A stretch of DNA of 21,633 bases from Hyphochytrium catenoides. Lineage: Eukaryota; Sar; Hyphochytriomycetes; Hyphochytriales; Hyphochytriaceae. The stretch's first letter is position 1; each line of letters starts with the position of its first letter. Position numbers and translations under genes: made by a program. Of the stretch, positions 7,601 through 19,600 are shown one piece after another. Location of the stretch: positions 1 to 21,633 of the forward strand of contig FLMG01004742.1 of the NCBI GenBank assembly GCA_900088475.1. The letters are read 5' to 3'. Under the pieces are notes generated by a model. That model had not been told where the DNA came from. It searched no databases and saw only the letters and a program-made list of their open reading frames with translations.

Positions 7601-10600
7601 TTGGCCTGAACTTGACGTCATTCCACAAGCAGACATAGGTTCCCTGAGCGCCTGCGGGACGATAAACGCAGCTTGGTTTTTCAGTTTTTGGGCCTACCTG
7701 GGTAAAAGGTGCGACGGCAGCGATTGTTCTTTTTAGTAAATGGCTAACAGCTGAGTTGATCTGCCGCCAGCAATCTGGAAGACTTTTCTAGCCTTTTCAG
7801 CATCGGGCCCTTGTTGCCAACCATGCATGATACCATCATCGCTTGCCATCCAATAGCACCAATAGGAGAATGCGTCACAGCAGGAGGATGTCGGCGATAT
7901 AGCACGGCGGTACTCGCTAGTGGCGAGCATATAAGCCTGATGCCCATGCTGTCAGAGTTAGGCTTGTCTTTCGTAGACTCTTCTGTCTTCAAATCCTTTG
8001 CCGCCCTGGAGACGAGTCATATTTTTGTCAACGATTTCAACGCATCGGGGGTGCTCTCATGTAAGAGATGATGGATCTTCGGGATTACATTATAAGCTAA
8101 GCCTGTACTGTACAATTTAGGCCTCATTGCGTCAGCTAGGCGACAGAAGATGGAAGTCGAGAAGTTGATTAGCAAGCTGACTGTCCAAGAGCGGGACCTG
8201 CTCCGGGCATTTATTATTCGGGACTTCATTGAGCGACAGAGCGTGGTAAAGAGGTATTACGGAAGTACCACCAAAAACTATCAGCGCTCAAACTAACAGT
8301 TCGCTGTAGGGAAGAACATAAAGTTCTAAGGACCCTTCCTCTCTTTCCTTTGTACGCAAGCGAGGATTGCACCTCCCATTCCCATCACTCTGAGCCTTTT
8401 GAGTGCTTGGAGGACTCACTCTCTAACAAGGGAAAACCTGCATCCATTGTATTCTCAGTTATCTCGCCAGAAATGGTCTTGACGGACGAAGATATTGATC
8501 CTAAAGCGTTGGATTGCCGCATCTTATATCTATCCGATCATCTCGAACGCCATTTTGTCTCAAAGACGCTTGGCGTGCCATGTATATCCCCTGCAGAAGC
8601 GTACTCCCGCTACTTCTTTCCAAAGATAAAGTCCCTTAGGGAAGATCACAGGGATGAGGTGATACTTCGCCTTCTTCACACAATTTCTATGGATTCGAAC
8701 CTCTTTCGGCATCTGAAAGGTATACAACTGCCTCTATGTATGACTCTGACCGGATGATGTCCTCCTTCTAACCCAAGCTGTGTGGCCTCAGGACAACTGC
8801 AAGAGCTGTACTTTGTACCGAGAAGGGATTGTCCTGAAGATCTAGGAAGGTGCTGTGACTTCTTTGATCCTTCGGTTCCAGAGCTTATGGAGCTTCTTGA
8901 GAAACGCTACTTCCCAACCGTAATGTTTACCACCCCTCCTGTCCTGGAGGTTCTTAGACTTTTAGGAATGAAGTCTGCTTTTGGTCCAGAGGATGTTCTG
9001 AGAGTAGCTAGGGACATAGAAGCGAAAGCAAGAGATCTGGAGGCTAGGTCCACAGGAATAACCCCCGAAGAGTTCCGAGAACTTGCGAGCTCCATCAAAA
9101 ATCAAGCTCAAGGACTTCTCAATTACCTTGATCTAACCTTTGAACAGCTCATTTTGGCCTTCCAGGGGGATAAGAACAGCCAAGCTACGGAAACTTCTCA
9201 AAACAATGGAAGGAAGCTACTGCAGAGCGTAAGACACAAAGCCAAGCTGCTTCAGAATTTTCTCGGAATCGATGCAACCAATGGTGATAGCACGCAAAGC
9301 ACTGAAAAGGGAGAAGGCACTCCCGGGGCAAGATTGAGCTCCTTCGTCCACACCCTGAAGACAGTGTCATGGATTCCCATCCAGACCGAGGAGGTTCACC
9401 CTCTTTTGCCAATGCTTCATGGTGAAAACGCAGATCTGAACGTTCGTTTGCCTATTGTGGCCAATGCTGTGGAAGTTCGGCCTGCGGAGGACCTGTGGCT
9501 ATGTTCAGCTTCGGCATATTTACTCGACGGCGCTGTCTTCTCGGACAAACTACGCATGGTCCTCGGTTGGAGCCACAAAATCAAGCCAAGCATCGTAGCT
9601 TCCCAGATTTGTGCCATTGCCACCAGGGCCTGTCAGCAGTTAGAGTCAGGCAGTAGGGATGAGCTACTCAGACTGATTTCTGCTAGAATGGGATTGCTCT
9701 ATGCCCGGCTATCCGATTGTCTGGAGGATCACCCCGAGCTACAAGTTGTACAGGAGATCCTCTTTGGACGAGTTTGGGTATGGACCGGTTCATCTTTTGT
9801 CTCTGTGTCCGAGGTGGCATTTGAGGGGATGGCAGAAGCTCAACCTTACCTGTACCAAGTGCCCCCTGAGATCGCCAGCTTCAGACCCTTACTTCGAGCC
9901 TTAGGCGTCAGAGAAGCGTTTGGAGTGTCAGACTATGTCAGTGTTTTGGAGAAGATGTTCAAAGCAAGCGAATCTATCCGGAGAGTCCCGCCCAATCCCA
10001 TTGATGCCGCTCTCAGTTCCCGAGATCTTGAGCTTGCTGTACAGCTAGTACAGAAGATTAGTGACCAGGTCGATCTGATCCCCTCGACGCTAACCTTATA
10101 CGTTCCAGACTCCAACGGCGTGATGTGCTCAGCCCAAGAACTCTGCTTCAATGATGCCCCTTGGATACTGGCTTCCGAACAAACTCCTCTCAGGACGCAA
10201 CATAGGCTTGTACACCCTAAGATCTCCGCAAGGTAAAATCTGAGAGAAGCTATGCTCCTACTCAACTGTAACTTTCCACTTTTCTGTGTGCCACAGCGTA
10301 GGCGAGCGACTTGGGATGAAGTCTCTTAGAAGTCGCATGGTACTGACCCACACTACGCCCCTAAGTCAAGGTTCCCAAAGATTCGAAGCTTTTGGCCAAT
10401 CGGAAAAGATCACTCGCAGGCTCAGTCATGTCCTGGAGCTGTATCCGGACGGACCGTCCATCATCCACGAGCTCATTCAAAATGCCGACGACGCTGGTGC
10501 TTCAACAGTGAAGATTGTGCTTAACACCAGAAAGTACGGCACCTCCACTCTTATCAGTAGCGAGATGAAGAAGTTTCAAGGTTGGTGGACTCCATGTTGG

Positions 10601-13600
10601 TATGACCTGCCGGCCATCAGAGGTCAATGACTAACGTTTGTTGCCAGGCGCCGCTTTACACTTCTACAATGACGCTGTTTTCAGCGATAATGATCTTCGC
10701 AACCTGTCCTGGGTAGGTCAGGGTAGCAAACTCAACCGCCTCGATTCAGTCGGACGCTTTGGCCTGGGCTTCAACGCCATCTATCACTTTACAGACTTGC
10801 CTTCATTCGTGTCTGGAGATAACCTAGGTTTGCTACGGCGCCCCTCCTAGATAAGAATGATGGAGCTAAAACTTCTGTCCCCACAGTATTCTTGGATCCA
10901 CATGGCGTTAACGTGCCTGGGGCTAGTGGGCAGAAACCTGGGGTTAAGATTCGGTTCGCAGAGTCACAGCTTCGACAAGAGTTCCCAGACCAATTTGAGC
11001 CTTTTCTCCTCTTTGGCTGTGACATGACCAGGAGCTTCCAGGGAACTCTCTTCCGGTAGGCCGCCATAGTAGTAAGGTAGTATGCGTTTCCCTCTATCTC
11101 TAAGCTATTATTGTCCATAGCTTCCCTTTCCGAACCCCCAGAGTCGCTGCGGAGAGCGAGATCAAAGCCAAAGAGTACTCGCCAAGTGACGCAATGGCTC
11201 TATTTTTTGCGTTCACGAGGACTTTGGAGGAAAGTCTCCTGTTTCTTCGGAATGTCAAGACCGTAGAGGTAGAGATTTACTCGAATTTCTCTTGTGTTTA
11301 CCTCACCGCCATTGGTTGTATAATGGAACTGTAGGCTTATGTAGTGTCAGACCACTCGAAGGAGCCCCGCTTGCTCTTCAGAGCTGGTAGATCCAGAGAT
11401 ACGCATATGGACCCCGTGAGCGCATTCTTTTTGGATAATCAGGGAAATCCATTAGGCCGAGAGGCATTTTTCTCAAAGTTGAAGGCGACTCCAGAAACAA
11501 GGCTGCCGAAGATCTACCAGGTGCGTTTTGCTAAATCAAAGGGAATTGATGGAACGGATTTTTTAATTTATGCCAAACATTAGGAGTTTCGCATCAACTG
11601 TGCAGTGGCAAAAATTCTGAGGTCTGAGTTAGGTGCCAAAGGAGTTGTTCCAGGGGTCGATGAAGTGTGTACCTCCCTGCAAGACGAGCACTCTTCTACA
11701 TATTCTTTCCATCAAAACCTATTTGGACTCTACACAAAGTTGACGGGGGGGAAAGCTCGACAAATGGCATCCGATCAGTCAGCATCATCGAAGCTGGTGC
11801 CTCTTTGCTCTGTAGCTTGTAAGCGCCTTGCCGGCTCAAGTCATAGTCAGGCAATCAAGGGTCGTGCATTCTCTTATTTGCCCCTACCCATCTTTACCGG
11901 ACTACCTGTTCACGTAAGCCTCCTCCATCCGTAGCATTTGCTTTGTCCATTTTATTAGAGAGAGTGGCTCACGTTCGACGCGTTTGGCTCTTCTAGATCA
12001 AGAGGTTAAACACGGATGGGTGGGTTGCCTTCGTCCCTTAACGAAATCGCCCCTTTCCTTCATGCAGGTAAACGCTTTCTTTGAGGTGACGTCCAATCGA
12101 AGAGACTTGTGGCTTGGAGAAGATATGAGCGGGGAGGGGCATCAAAGGTCACTTTGGAATCAGACGCTACTGGAAGAGGTCGTGGCCCAGGCGTATCTTG
12201 AGCTGCTAGCCTTAAGGCGGTCTGCTGGCGATAGAGCCTACGATCTGTGGCCCGGGCCTAAGATACTACCGCCATGGGATAGAGTAGAGCGCTGCTTGTA
12301 CCATACGATAGGTGCCTACAAGGTTTTCCCTGGGCCGGATGGCCACCTTTATGACCTCAACCAGGTGACAGATTTTTCTTTGCGGTTCTGCTACTGCTCC
12401 CTCTGACGTTCGACGGCTAGGTCTGGCTTTCTGAGCCAAGCTGCAAGGCAGGAAAGGACATCAAGAGGATTGTAACAGCGCAGGGTTTTACTGTTGTGCA
12501 GGTTCCAGAAAAAATCCACATTGCCATGACCACGCAATGCCCGGACGCAAGATCGTTGAGCCCCCCATCTATACGTCGCTCTATTAAGGAGGTACGGCCC
12601 GTCAAGTCCCATACTGTCAAACCGGTGTGTCCCCTCATCAGACCATCTTTCTAGGGCATCCTCTCCATGAACCTGGGACAGGCTGAGCTGCTGCATGTGT
12701 TGGCCTTCTGCTTGTCAGACTTGCACGACCATCCGAACTGTTTGGAGGAGTTGGATGGCCTAGCGATTCTGCCGCTAATAGATGGCTCCGTGGGGATGCT
12801 CAAGGTTTTGGACCAAGCGGACAAAAATTCGAAGGTGTCCGCTGAGTTATATTATCTCTGTGATCCGGAAGAAACAAAGTAAGTGGAACCGGTGAGACTT
12901 ATGTCAGGAGCTGTCTGACCTGTGTCTGTTTATAGGCTCCTACAGGAAGTGGTGGGATCGGTAGTCGCTGTTGCACCTCCTGTTGAGTTCAGTTCGCTTG
13001 AGACCGTGGCTCTGTCACAGCACACTAACTTGCTTAGAATGGGACCAAGAGTTCTATCAGATATCTTGAGAAGAGAAGTTCAGACTGATGATGCGTCCAG
13101 GGAGCCTGAGTTGAACCTACCTGAAACGCATCCAATCCGATTGGAGTCCTGGAATAGAACATTATGGCATTATATTCTTCGGGTTGGAGGGCTGGAGTGC
13201 TTCGAGGGACTGCCTGTATTACTGGGGAAAAAGAATGGCCAGATATGTCCGTTCACACTCAGGATGTACGATCAGAACCTGCCCCCTTCCCGTCAACTAA
13301 TTTATACCGGGGGCTTGGACCAGGAAACCTCACTGACATTTCAGAAACTAGGGTTATGGGCGCTGGTTTCTCTGGATGGCGTCCTAGCGCCAACTTTGGG
13401 AGCTTCTGAGAACTCTGAAATTACGCATCTCCCGCCGTTATTACGTCACGCGGTTGCGGGGCTCTCGAAACAGTCCTCCATTATCAGAGCCTTGTCTAAT
13501 GTAGTTGTGGCTGTCACCGGTGCATGGGTGGGTGATGCAGACTCTTCTGTGATAAAGGAGAGCCTAGCCAAGGGTGAAGCAGCGTTTGACGGTCTGACGC

Positions 13601-16600
13601 CTAGTGAGAGGACTAATCTGAGGTAAGTGGCAGGTCAAGGGCCATACGCTTTTGCGTCCTTGTAGTCACTAAGCTGTTCTGTATCTTGGGTCCAGGTTAG
13701 TATTACTACGAGTCTTCATGCAGTCGGAGAAGGACCCTGAAGATTGGCGCCGCTTATCCTATCTCCCTATCTTTAAGACGTATGGACAGCAATTCAAGGC
13801 TCTGGCCACAGGGCTGTGCCTGCCACCTAATGATGTACCACCAAGTATTCTTGACGATAACTTTCTGATGGTAACTGCTGAAGAGAAAGAGGTGCTGGAA
13901 AAGATGGGCACTCGTCATGTTCGAGCACCTGACTTCTATGTCCAACATTTCCTGCCGAGAATCTCTACTTATCCGGCAGACATTAGAGATGAGGGGCTGG
14001 TACATTTATTGTCGCAGTTACATCAAGCAGATCTAGATGAAGAATTGATGGTGTCCCTCTCCCAAACTCCCTGCATTCCCACAGCGGAAGCTGACAGGGC
14101 CGCGTTAGACCTTGGGGACACGGTGTTGAAGTTATGCAAACCATCAGAGCTTTTTGACCCAGAAGAGAAGAATCTGATGCTCTTCCTCAGTCCCTCTAGC
14201 TACCCTAGCAAGAAGTATCGAGATTATGCAGTTCTGGAAGCAATGCGAAAACTTGGATTGCGAAACAAGCTATCGTTGAACGCCATTCTATCGAGCGCAG
14301 AGGAGATTCCGGAACTCCTTACCCAAGACAAGCGGTTAACCTTCGCTCGAGCAAAGAAGCTCCAGGAGTTCCTAGAGCGGAAGATGGAGCGGGTAAGTCA
14401 ACCCAGCTTTAGAAACGTTTATCTCTGAGCTCTAAACGCGACATGATCTTAGGACCGTGATGACTCTCTACCTTCGCTGCCTCCTCACGACGAAAGCCTG
14501 AACGTAGCAGAATTATGTCAACGACTACGTGATATCCCTTGGATGGCAGTATTAACGCTTCCTCCCCACGTTAATCTTCCTTGGCCTGAAGCTGCCGAAC
14601 CCTTAGAAGCACCAGCGAATTGTCGTCAGAAGCAGGACATGGTAAGCCCCTCGACAGCCAGATTTTAAGGCTTGGAAGACTCATTGGTTCATTTACAGTG
14701 GCTTTGCTCCTATACAAGACGGTTTCCGGAGAGTGAGATCACTTCCCCCGAGCTGGTCAAGGCCTTTGGATGGGCTGAACCAGTTTCAAGTGCTGTCGTT
14801 GCTCAACAGTTAGTCCGCCTTAGTGATATACACCAGGCTGGTGGGGGACCGGGTCTTGCTCGAACTTTAACTGATGTGCTGCCACGGATATACAGCAATC
14901 TTGACCAATCTGAAGACCTGGGAGACATCCAGAAAATCCTGGATGGCAAAGCTTGGATTTGGGTTGGAAAGAAGTTCGTCAAGAGGGCTCAGGTAAAACA
15001 ATAGATTGGTGCTCATGGAGAACGGAATTGAAGTTTTTTATTGTACTGTTAGGTTGCTAGATTTGCTCCTCCCAGAGCCGAACCATATCTCTACTGCTGG
15101 CCGGAAATGCTGCAGCCTTTCAAGCGATTGTATGAGGCTTTTGGCATCAAGGAGACGTTTTCCAACGAGGACCTCAGCATGTTCATCCGCTCGGACCTGC
15201 CACAGGAAGGGCGGCTTAGTGACGATCAACTCGCGCTGATGATAGCTCTGCTGAATCTTCTGGACCCGGAAGATGATGGCAGCAATACCTGGCTGCAACA
15301 CATCACTGCTCTGCCGTCTGCTGATGGATCAATGGAACCTGTCAGCCGCCTCACCTACAATGATGCTGCCTGGCTTTCAGACAATGAGAGGTTGAAGCTA
15401 GGTTGTACCTTTGTTCATAACAAGATCAATCTGGATTTTGCTGCCGCAGTCGGTTGTCAATCCCTTCGTAAGGTCATTGTTGAGATGGGAAATGCGACCT
15501 TTTCCATAGGCTGTCCCGATGTGACCTCGCTCGTCAATATCTTCCAGATATTTGGAAGGGATGAAAACCTGGTGGCTGAGATTCTAGAAGTGGCGGAACA
15601 ATTTCAGTGTCAGAGCGCGGAACTACTTTGGGACCAGAGATCCCACCCCTACAATAGCTTGCTGAGTGCGAGCATGAAAGAACTTCAGGGGCCATCTCTC
15701 TCTATATATCTCCCCTCCTGCGACCTCCATCTTCAGGACATCACATGGGCCATGAAGCTGCAAGGTTGGAGTTTGGAGACCCCACCCAGGCGTAGGTCTG
15801 AAGCTTTCATGGACACTTCTCGGCTTATTAGACCTGGGCTGGGGCCCGGACTCGCTGCCTGCTTCCGTATTACAGATTGCCTTCAAATTCTTACTGGAGG
15901 CTTCCTCTTCCTCTTTGACCCGTCGGGCGAGTATCTAGAGCCAAAGCTGAAGGTTACTTTTCCTTGGGCATTCTTTTCGGTTTTGGACCCTCTCACTGCC
16001 ACGCTTCTGTTCATACTTCTGTTCCTTCTCATTGTCAATGAAATGTTGATCTACTACCGAAGTTAGTCTTGCCTGTTTGAGCGGCAACATTGGGTGTAAT
16101 GGTGGGCGGTTTATGCTCGAAGCATTGCCCCTATATTTGACGTCATCTCGTTCTTTGGCCCCTGTAGTCCGACAGCGCAAATGAAGGGAGCACCGTTTCC
16201 AGGGAACCTCTGGCAAGATACTATCATCTAGCAACATCTCAGATATGCTCGCGTTTCCCGGACCAGTTTAAACCCTTCACTGACCTGGTAGCTGGGTGGA
16301 CGCCAGGGGACGATTGTAAGCTCAATGGCACGATCATAAGAATGCCTCTGAGGAGAAAGGAAGGACCTCTTCAAACAAAGGTCTGGGACGAACAGGCAGT
16401 GGAACACCTTATAGCTGAAAGCAGTAGAGGTGAGCGTGCAAGCTAAGTGCTTCATGCCTGCCACTAATACTTTCCATAGTCCTTCCTGCAACAGTTCTCT
16501 TCACCCTCAACCTGGAACGAGTCACAATGAAGACGTGGAGAACAGGCGAGAAGGAGCCCATATTGTCTTTTGATGTACTTGCACACCTAAGCCAGTCAAC

Positions 16601-19600
16601 AAGGTCTCAAAAGTTCCGAACCATCTCCAGCAACAGTTGGAGAAAATCAAATCTTGCAACGCTGTTTCAGCAACGAAAGCCATCGCAGGATTGCTTCAAA
16701 TTGGAGGTCTCTGTGTACGACGGGGTTGAGTCCGTTCTTGACACATGGCTCATTGCACATGCCATGACATGTGGAGAGGCTCGAGAGTACGCTCTGGCTC
16801 GTAGCTATAGTACTTTTGGACTCAAACCCTTTGTCGCCGTGGCGGCACATATTTTGAGAAACGGAAAGGTTTGTACCTGTTAGCCTCAGTTCCGAGCACC
16901 TTACACCTGGCAGGAGCTGATCGCGATGATTCTCCACCTATAGATCTCTGGGCCTGTAAATGATGGAAGAATATGCTACACACTGCCGGGGACCTACATT
17001 TCGGGACTTCCGGTCCATATCAACGGAGACTTCTTGCTGTTTCCCAGTGATCGAGGACTGGTGGAAGAGATTGACATCCCGGGTGGAGCTCAAGACAACT
17101 CACGCACCAGGTAAGTGACATACCTCTGTGAAGTCTGATTTTATTCTCTAAGGCTCAGGTGGTCGAGATCAGGTGGAACGAGGTGCTGTTTCGTGAGGGT
17201 GTACCACTCTGTTACGTTGACATCCTCGAGTCGCTGAAGACCATCCTCATCAGAGACCATAGAGACAACCTCGAGGCGCTGTATCACTTCTGGCCATCTT
17301 TGGGCAGCATTAGTCCACCTTTGAAAAATTGGGTACAGTCAGCCTTGATACCAAAGCTCTCAGACGCTAGTATATTTCTTTCAACAGGTAAAAGCAGCTC
17401 TTCTCTTCCAGAATGGCTCTTAAAAAGATGTGACGATTCTCACTTTATCCCGACTGTACCTAAGTGTTTGCTAACTCCTTCACCTCTTTCTTCACATGGG
17501 CCAGCTGGCACGTTCGGACAGCTTCAAGAGGGTTTGATGAGGGACCGCAACCTCGTTGATGAGATTGTGAAGCTTCTAGCCGCCCATAAAGTCTTTTTCT
17601 TCGATGTACCAATCACTATCCAGGACGACTTGCAAACTTGTCAGGTTCGGACTTTCCACAGGTTCACCCCTACTATCTTTCGAAGCATCTTGCGACAAAA
17701 GAGGCAGGACGTCCGGAACCATGTAATGAGGGCCTATAACCCTCCACGGGACATCATCATTGACCTCTGGCGCTTCTGTACCTCAGACCAAGACGAGTTG
17801 CCCGGGCAGAGTTTCGCCATAGACCCCAGACTTTCTTATTGGCAGCAATTCAAAGGTAAGGCTTCCAGTCACCGAAACCACCTACCACCTACCAACCTAA
17901 GCAATTCCATGCATGGGACAGGCCTTCCTCTCCTCCCATTGGCTTCCGGAGACATCGACTTTCTGGGGACGTCACCATCTTATTATGGAGATGGGAGTTA
18001 TTCAGAGCTTTTAACGAAGCTGCATAAACGCTTCATCGCGGTTGAATTCTGTGAAGCTTTTCCCTCAATTTTTACTGATCATGTTTTTAAGGCAATTGCG
18101 AAGATTACCGCAGCAGATGTTAGGCTGCTGGCAGATCAGCTCGCAACTCAGCTTCCTAAAGAGTGGTATAAAGCAACCTTCATCTCTCGATCAGATGACT
18201 CCCAATTCCACGAGGTAAGGATGAATACATGGCTTGTTTTGCCTGAGAACGGGGCCCTAAATACCCTTATCGGGACCTTGTTAAGGTCTCAGAGTCGTGG
18301 ATACGGGCGTTTTGGAAAGTGGTGAATTATGACTCCGCAGAAACTATCGACCTCTTTGGTGATTGGCCTCTGATTCCCGTAGAAGATGGGCTGGTATCCT
18401 GCTCACTCCGGAAAGCGGTATTAGCCTTTGAACGCAGAATGGACTCTTCCAGAACCTCACAAGACGATGGAAATAGCTCGAGGGCAACCAGTCCTATAGA
18501 TGACGGCGAGTTTTTCCACCAGCTGTGTCGCACCATGGGAATACCCCTTCTTGCTCTAGACTACTTCGAAGAACCGCAGGGTTTCGTCTCGTCGGCAGCA
18601 CAAGCCTCAAGAAAATTCGTTTCGTGCATTCAGGAGCTAGAGCGAGGTAAGAAAGCCCACAATATGTCAGCAATGAAGCGAACTAATCGAACACCTCCTC
18701 CCTAGTCGGGGCATCCCATCTGATGGACTGGTCCAAGGTCCCTGCCGCTCAACGCTTTGATCTCCTTCATCGCTTAGCCAAGGACATGGAACAGGTACGG
18801 CGACCTCTCGGGTTGATGGACAACAGAAAAACTAAGTTTAGATTGCAGCATGGAAGCTTGTCTTTTATGGAACGCAGAACGGTCTGCACCTTTCCTATTT
18901 TCCCTAAGTTGAGTGGATCATCTACCTCCGTTGTCGGGGAGTTCTTCTACCTGGCCCAGAACATCGAGCCGTTGCTCTTAGAATGCTTTTCTTTAGACCT
19001 TTCCGCACCTGCTCTCATTGCGGAGCCAGATCTTCAGCTGCTTTACAACGATATCGGGATCAAGCAAATGGACTCTGTGGGACTACTACAACGGTTGGTT
19101 CCTCTATGATGATTGCTTCTCTTTAGCAAGATGTACCTGACCGTTGCCTTTCAGCTTTATATTACCCGCCTTCCATACTTACGACGTTGGCCGGCAGAAG
19201 AATCTCATGGATTACATTGTCAGTCAGTGGAGAGTCCTCCGTCAGGAGCAATCTTTCTTAGAAGCGGTCTATTCTACTCCCATCGTCCCAGTCCAAGGGT
19301 CGCTACGGCTTTGCAGTGACCTTCACGATCCTCAACTTGGCCTATTGAAAGAAGTCTTGGGCGAGGAAGAAGCCTTGTTTCCCCCCACAGATCTCAGGTC
19401 TGGTCAATTTCTGGATGTTTTCAGAGAACTGGGCATGAAGACTGCGATAGACGCCAAAACCTTCCTCCTCTGTGCAAGGAAGGTTGATTCCTTAGCAGAG
19501 AATGCTGTCTTCGAAGCTCGGTCAAAGGCAATTTTGTTGATAAGGCACTTGTCAAGTAATGTTGGGGCGTATTCGTCCCCAAGCCTTTGTAGAGACTTGG

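Larger units (their letters stand above)
4677..10345 (+). other. SIRPT module 1, intact Hsp90-like nucleotide-binding site
   Basis: Residues about 11-1490. The Hsp90-like region has the N-box KELVQNADDAG (catalytic-type E41, Mg-binding-type N45, D47 and D48), then FNDAVF with N85-D86, and the glycine motif TGKFGIGFNSVYHLTDLP (G118, G120). Next come LFDPQAAYLPG, GTLFRFPLRT, LPVQVNAFFEISSNRRDIWY (from 6423) and SYDLWPSK. The rest of the module repeats the sacsin pattern of GLPLVPLATG-type strands and ends near 10140-10170 with FNDAPW and then HPKISASVGERLGMKS. All residues expected for ATP binding in GHKL-type proteins are present. Whether it hydrolyses ATP is inference. Confidence 0.85.

Noticed and set aside
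7702-7770. Alternative donor at 7702 for intron 14
   Set aside because: Joining it to 7771 gives the wrong frame. The donor at 7709 gives YLGKSNLEDFSSLF and keeps the family pattern.
8782-10236. The 484-codon open stretch as a gene of its own
   Set aside because: It has splice borders at both ends in matching phase, and its content is the middle of SIRPT module 1.
17380-17420. GT...AG pair at about 17388-17411 as a 24-bp intron
   Set aside because: Far shorter than any other intron here (50 bp minimum), and the exon reads through without a stop.
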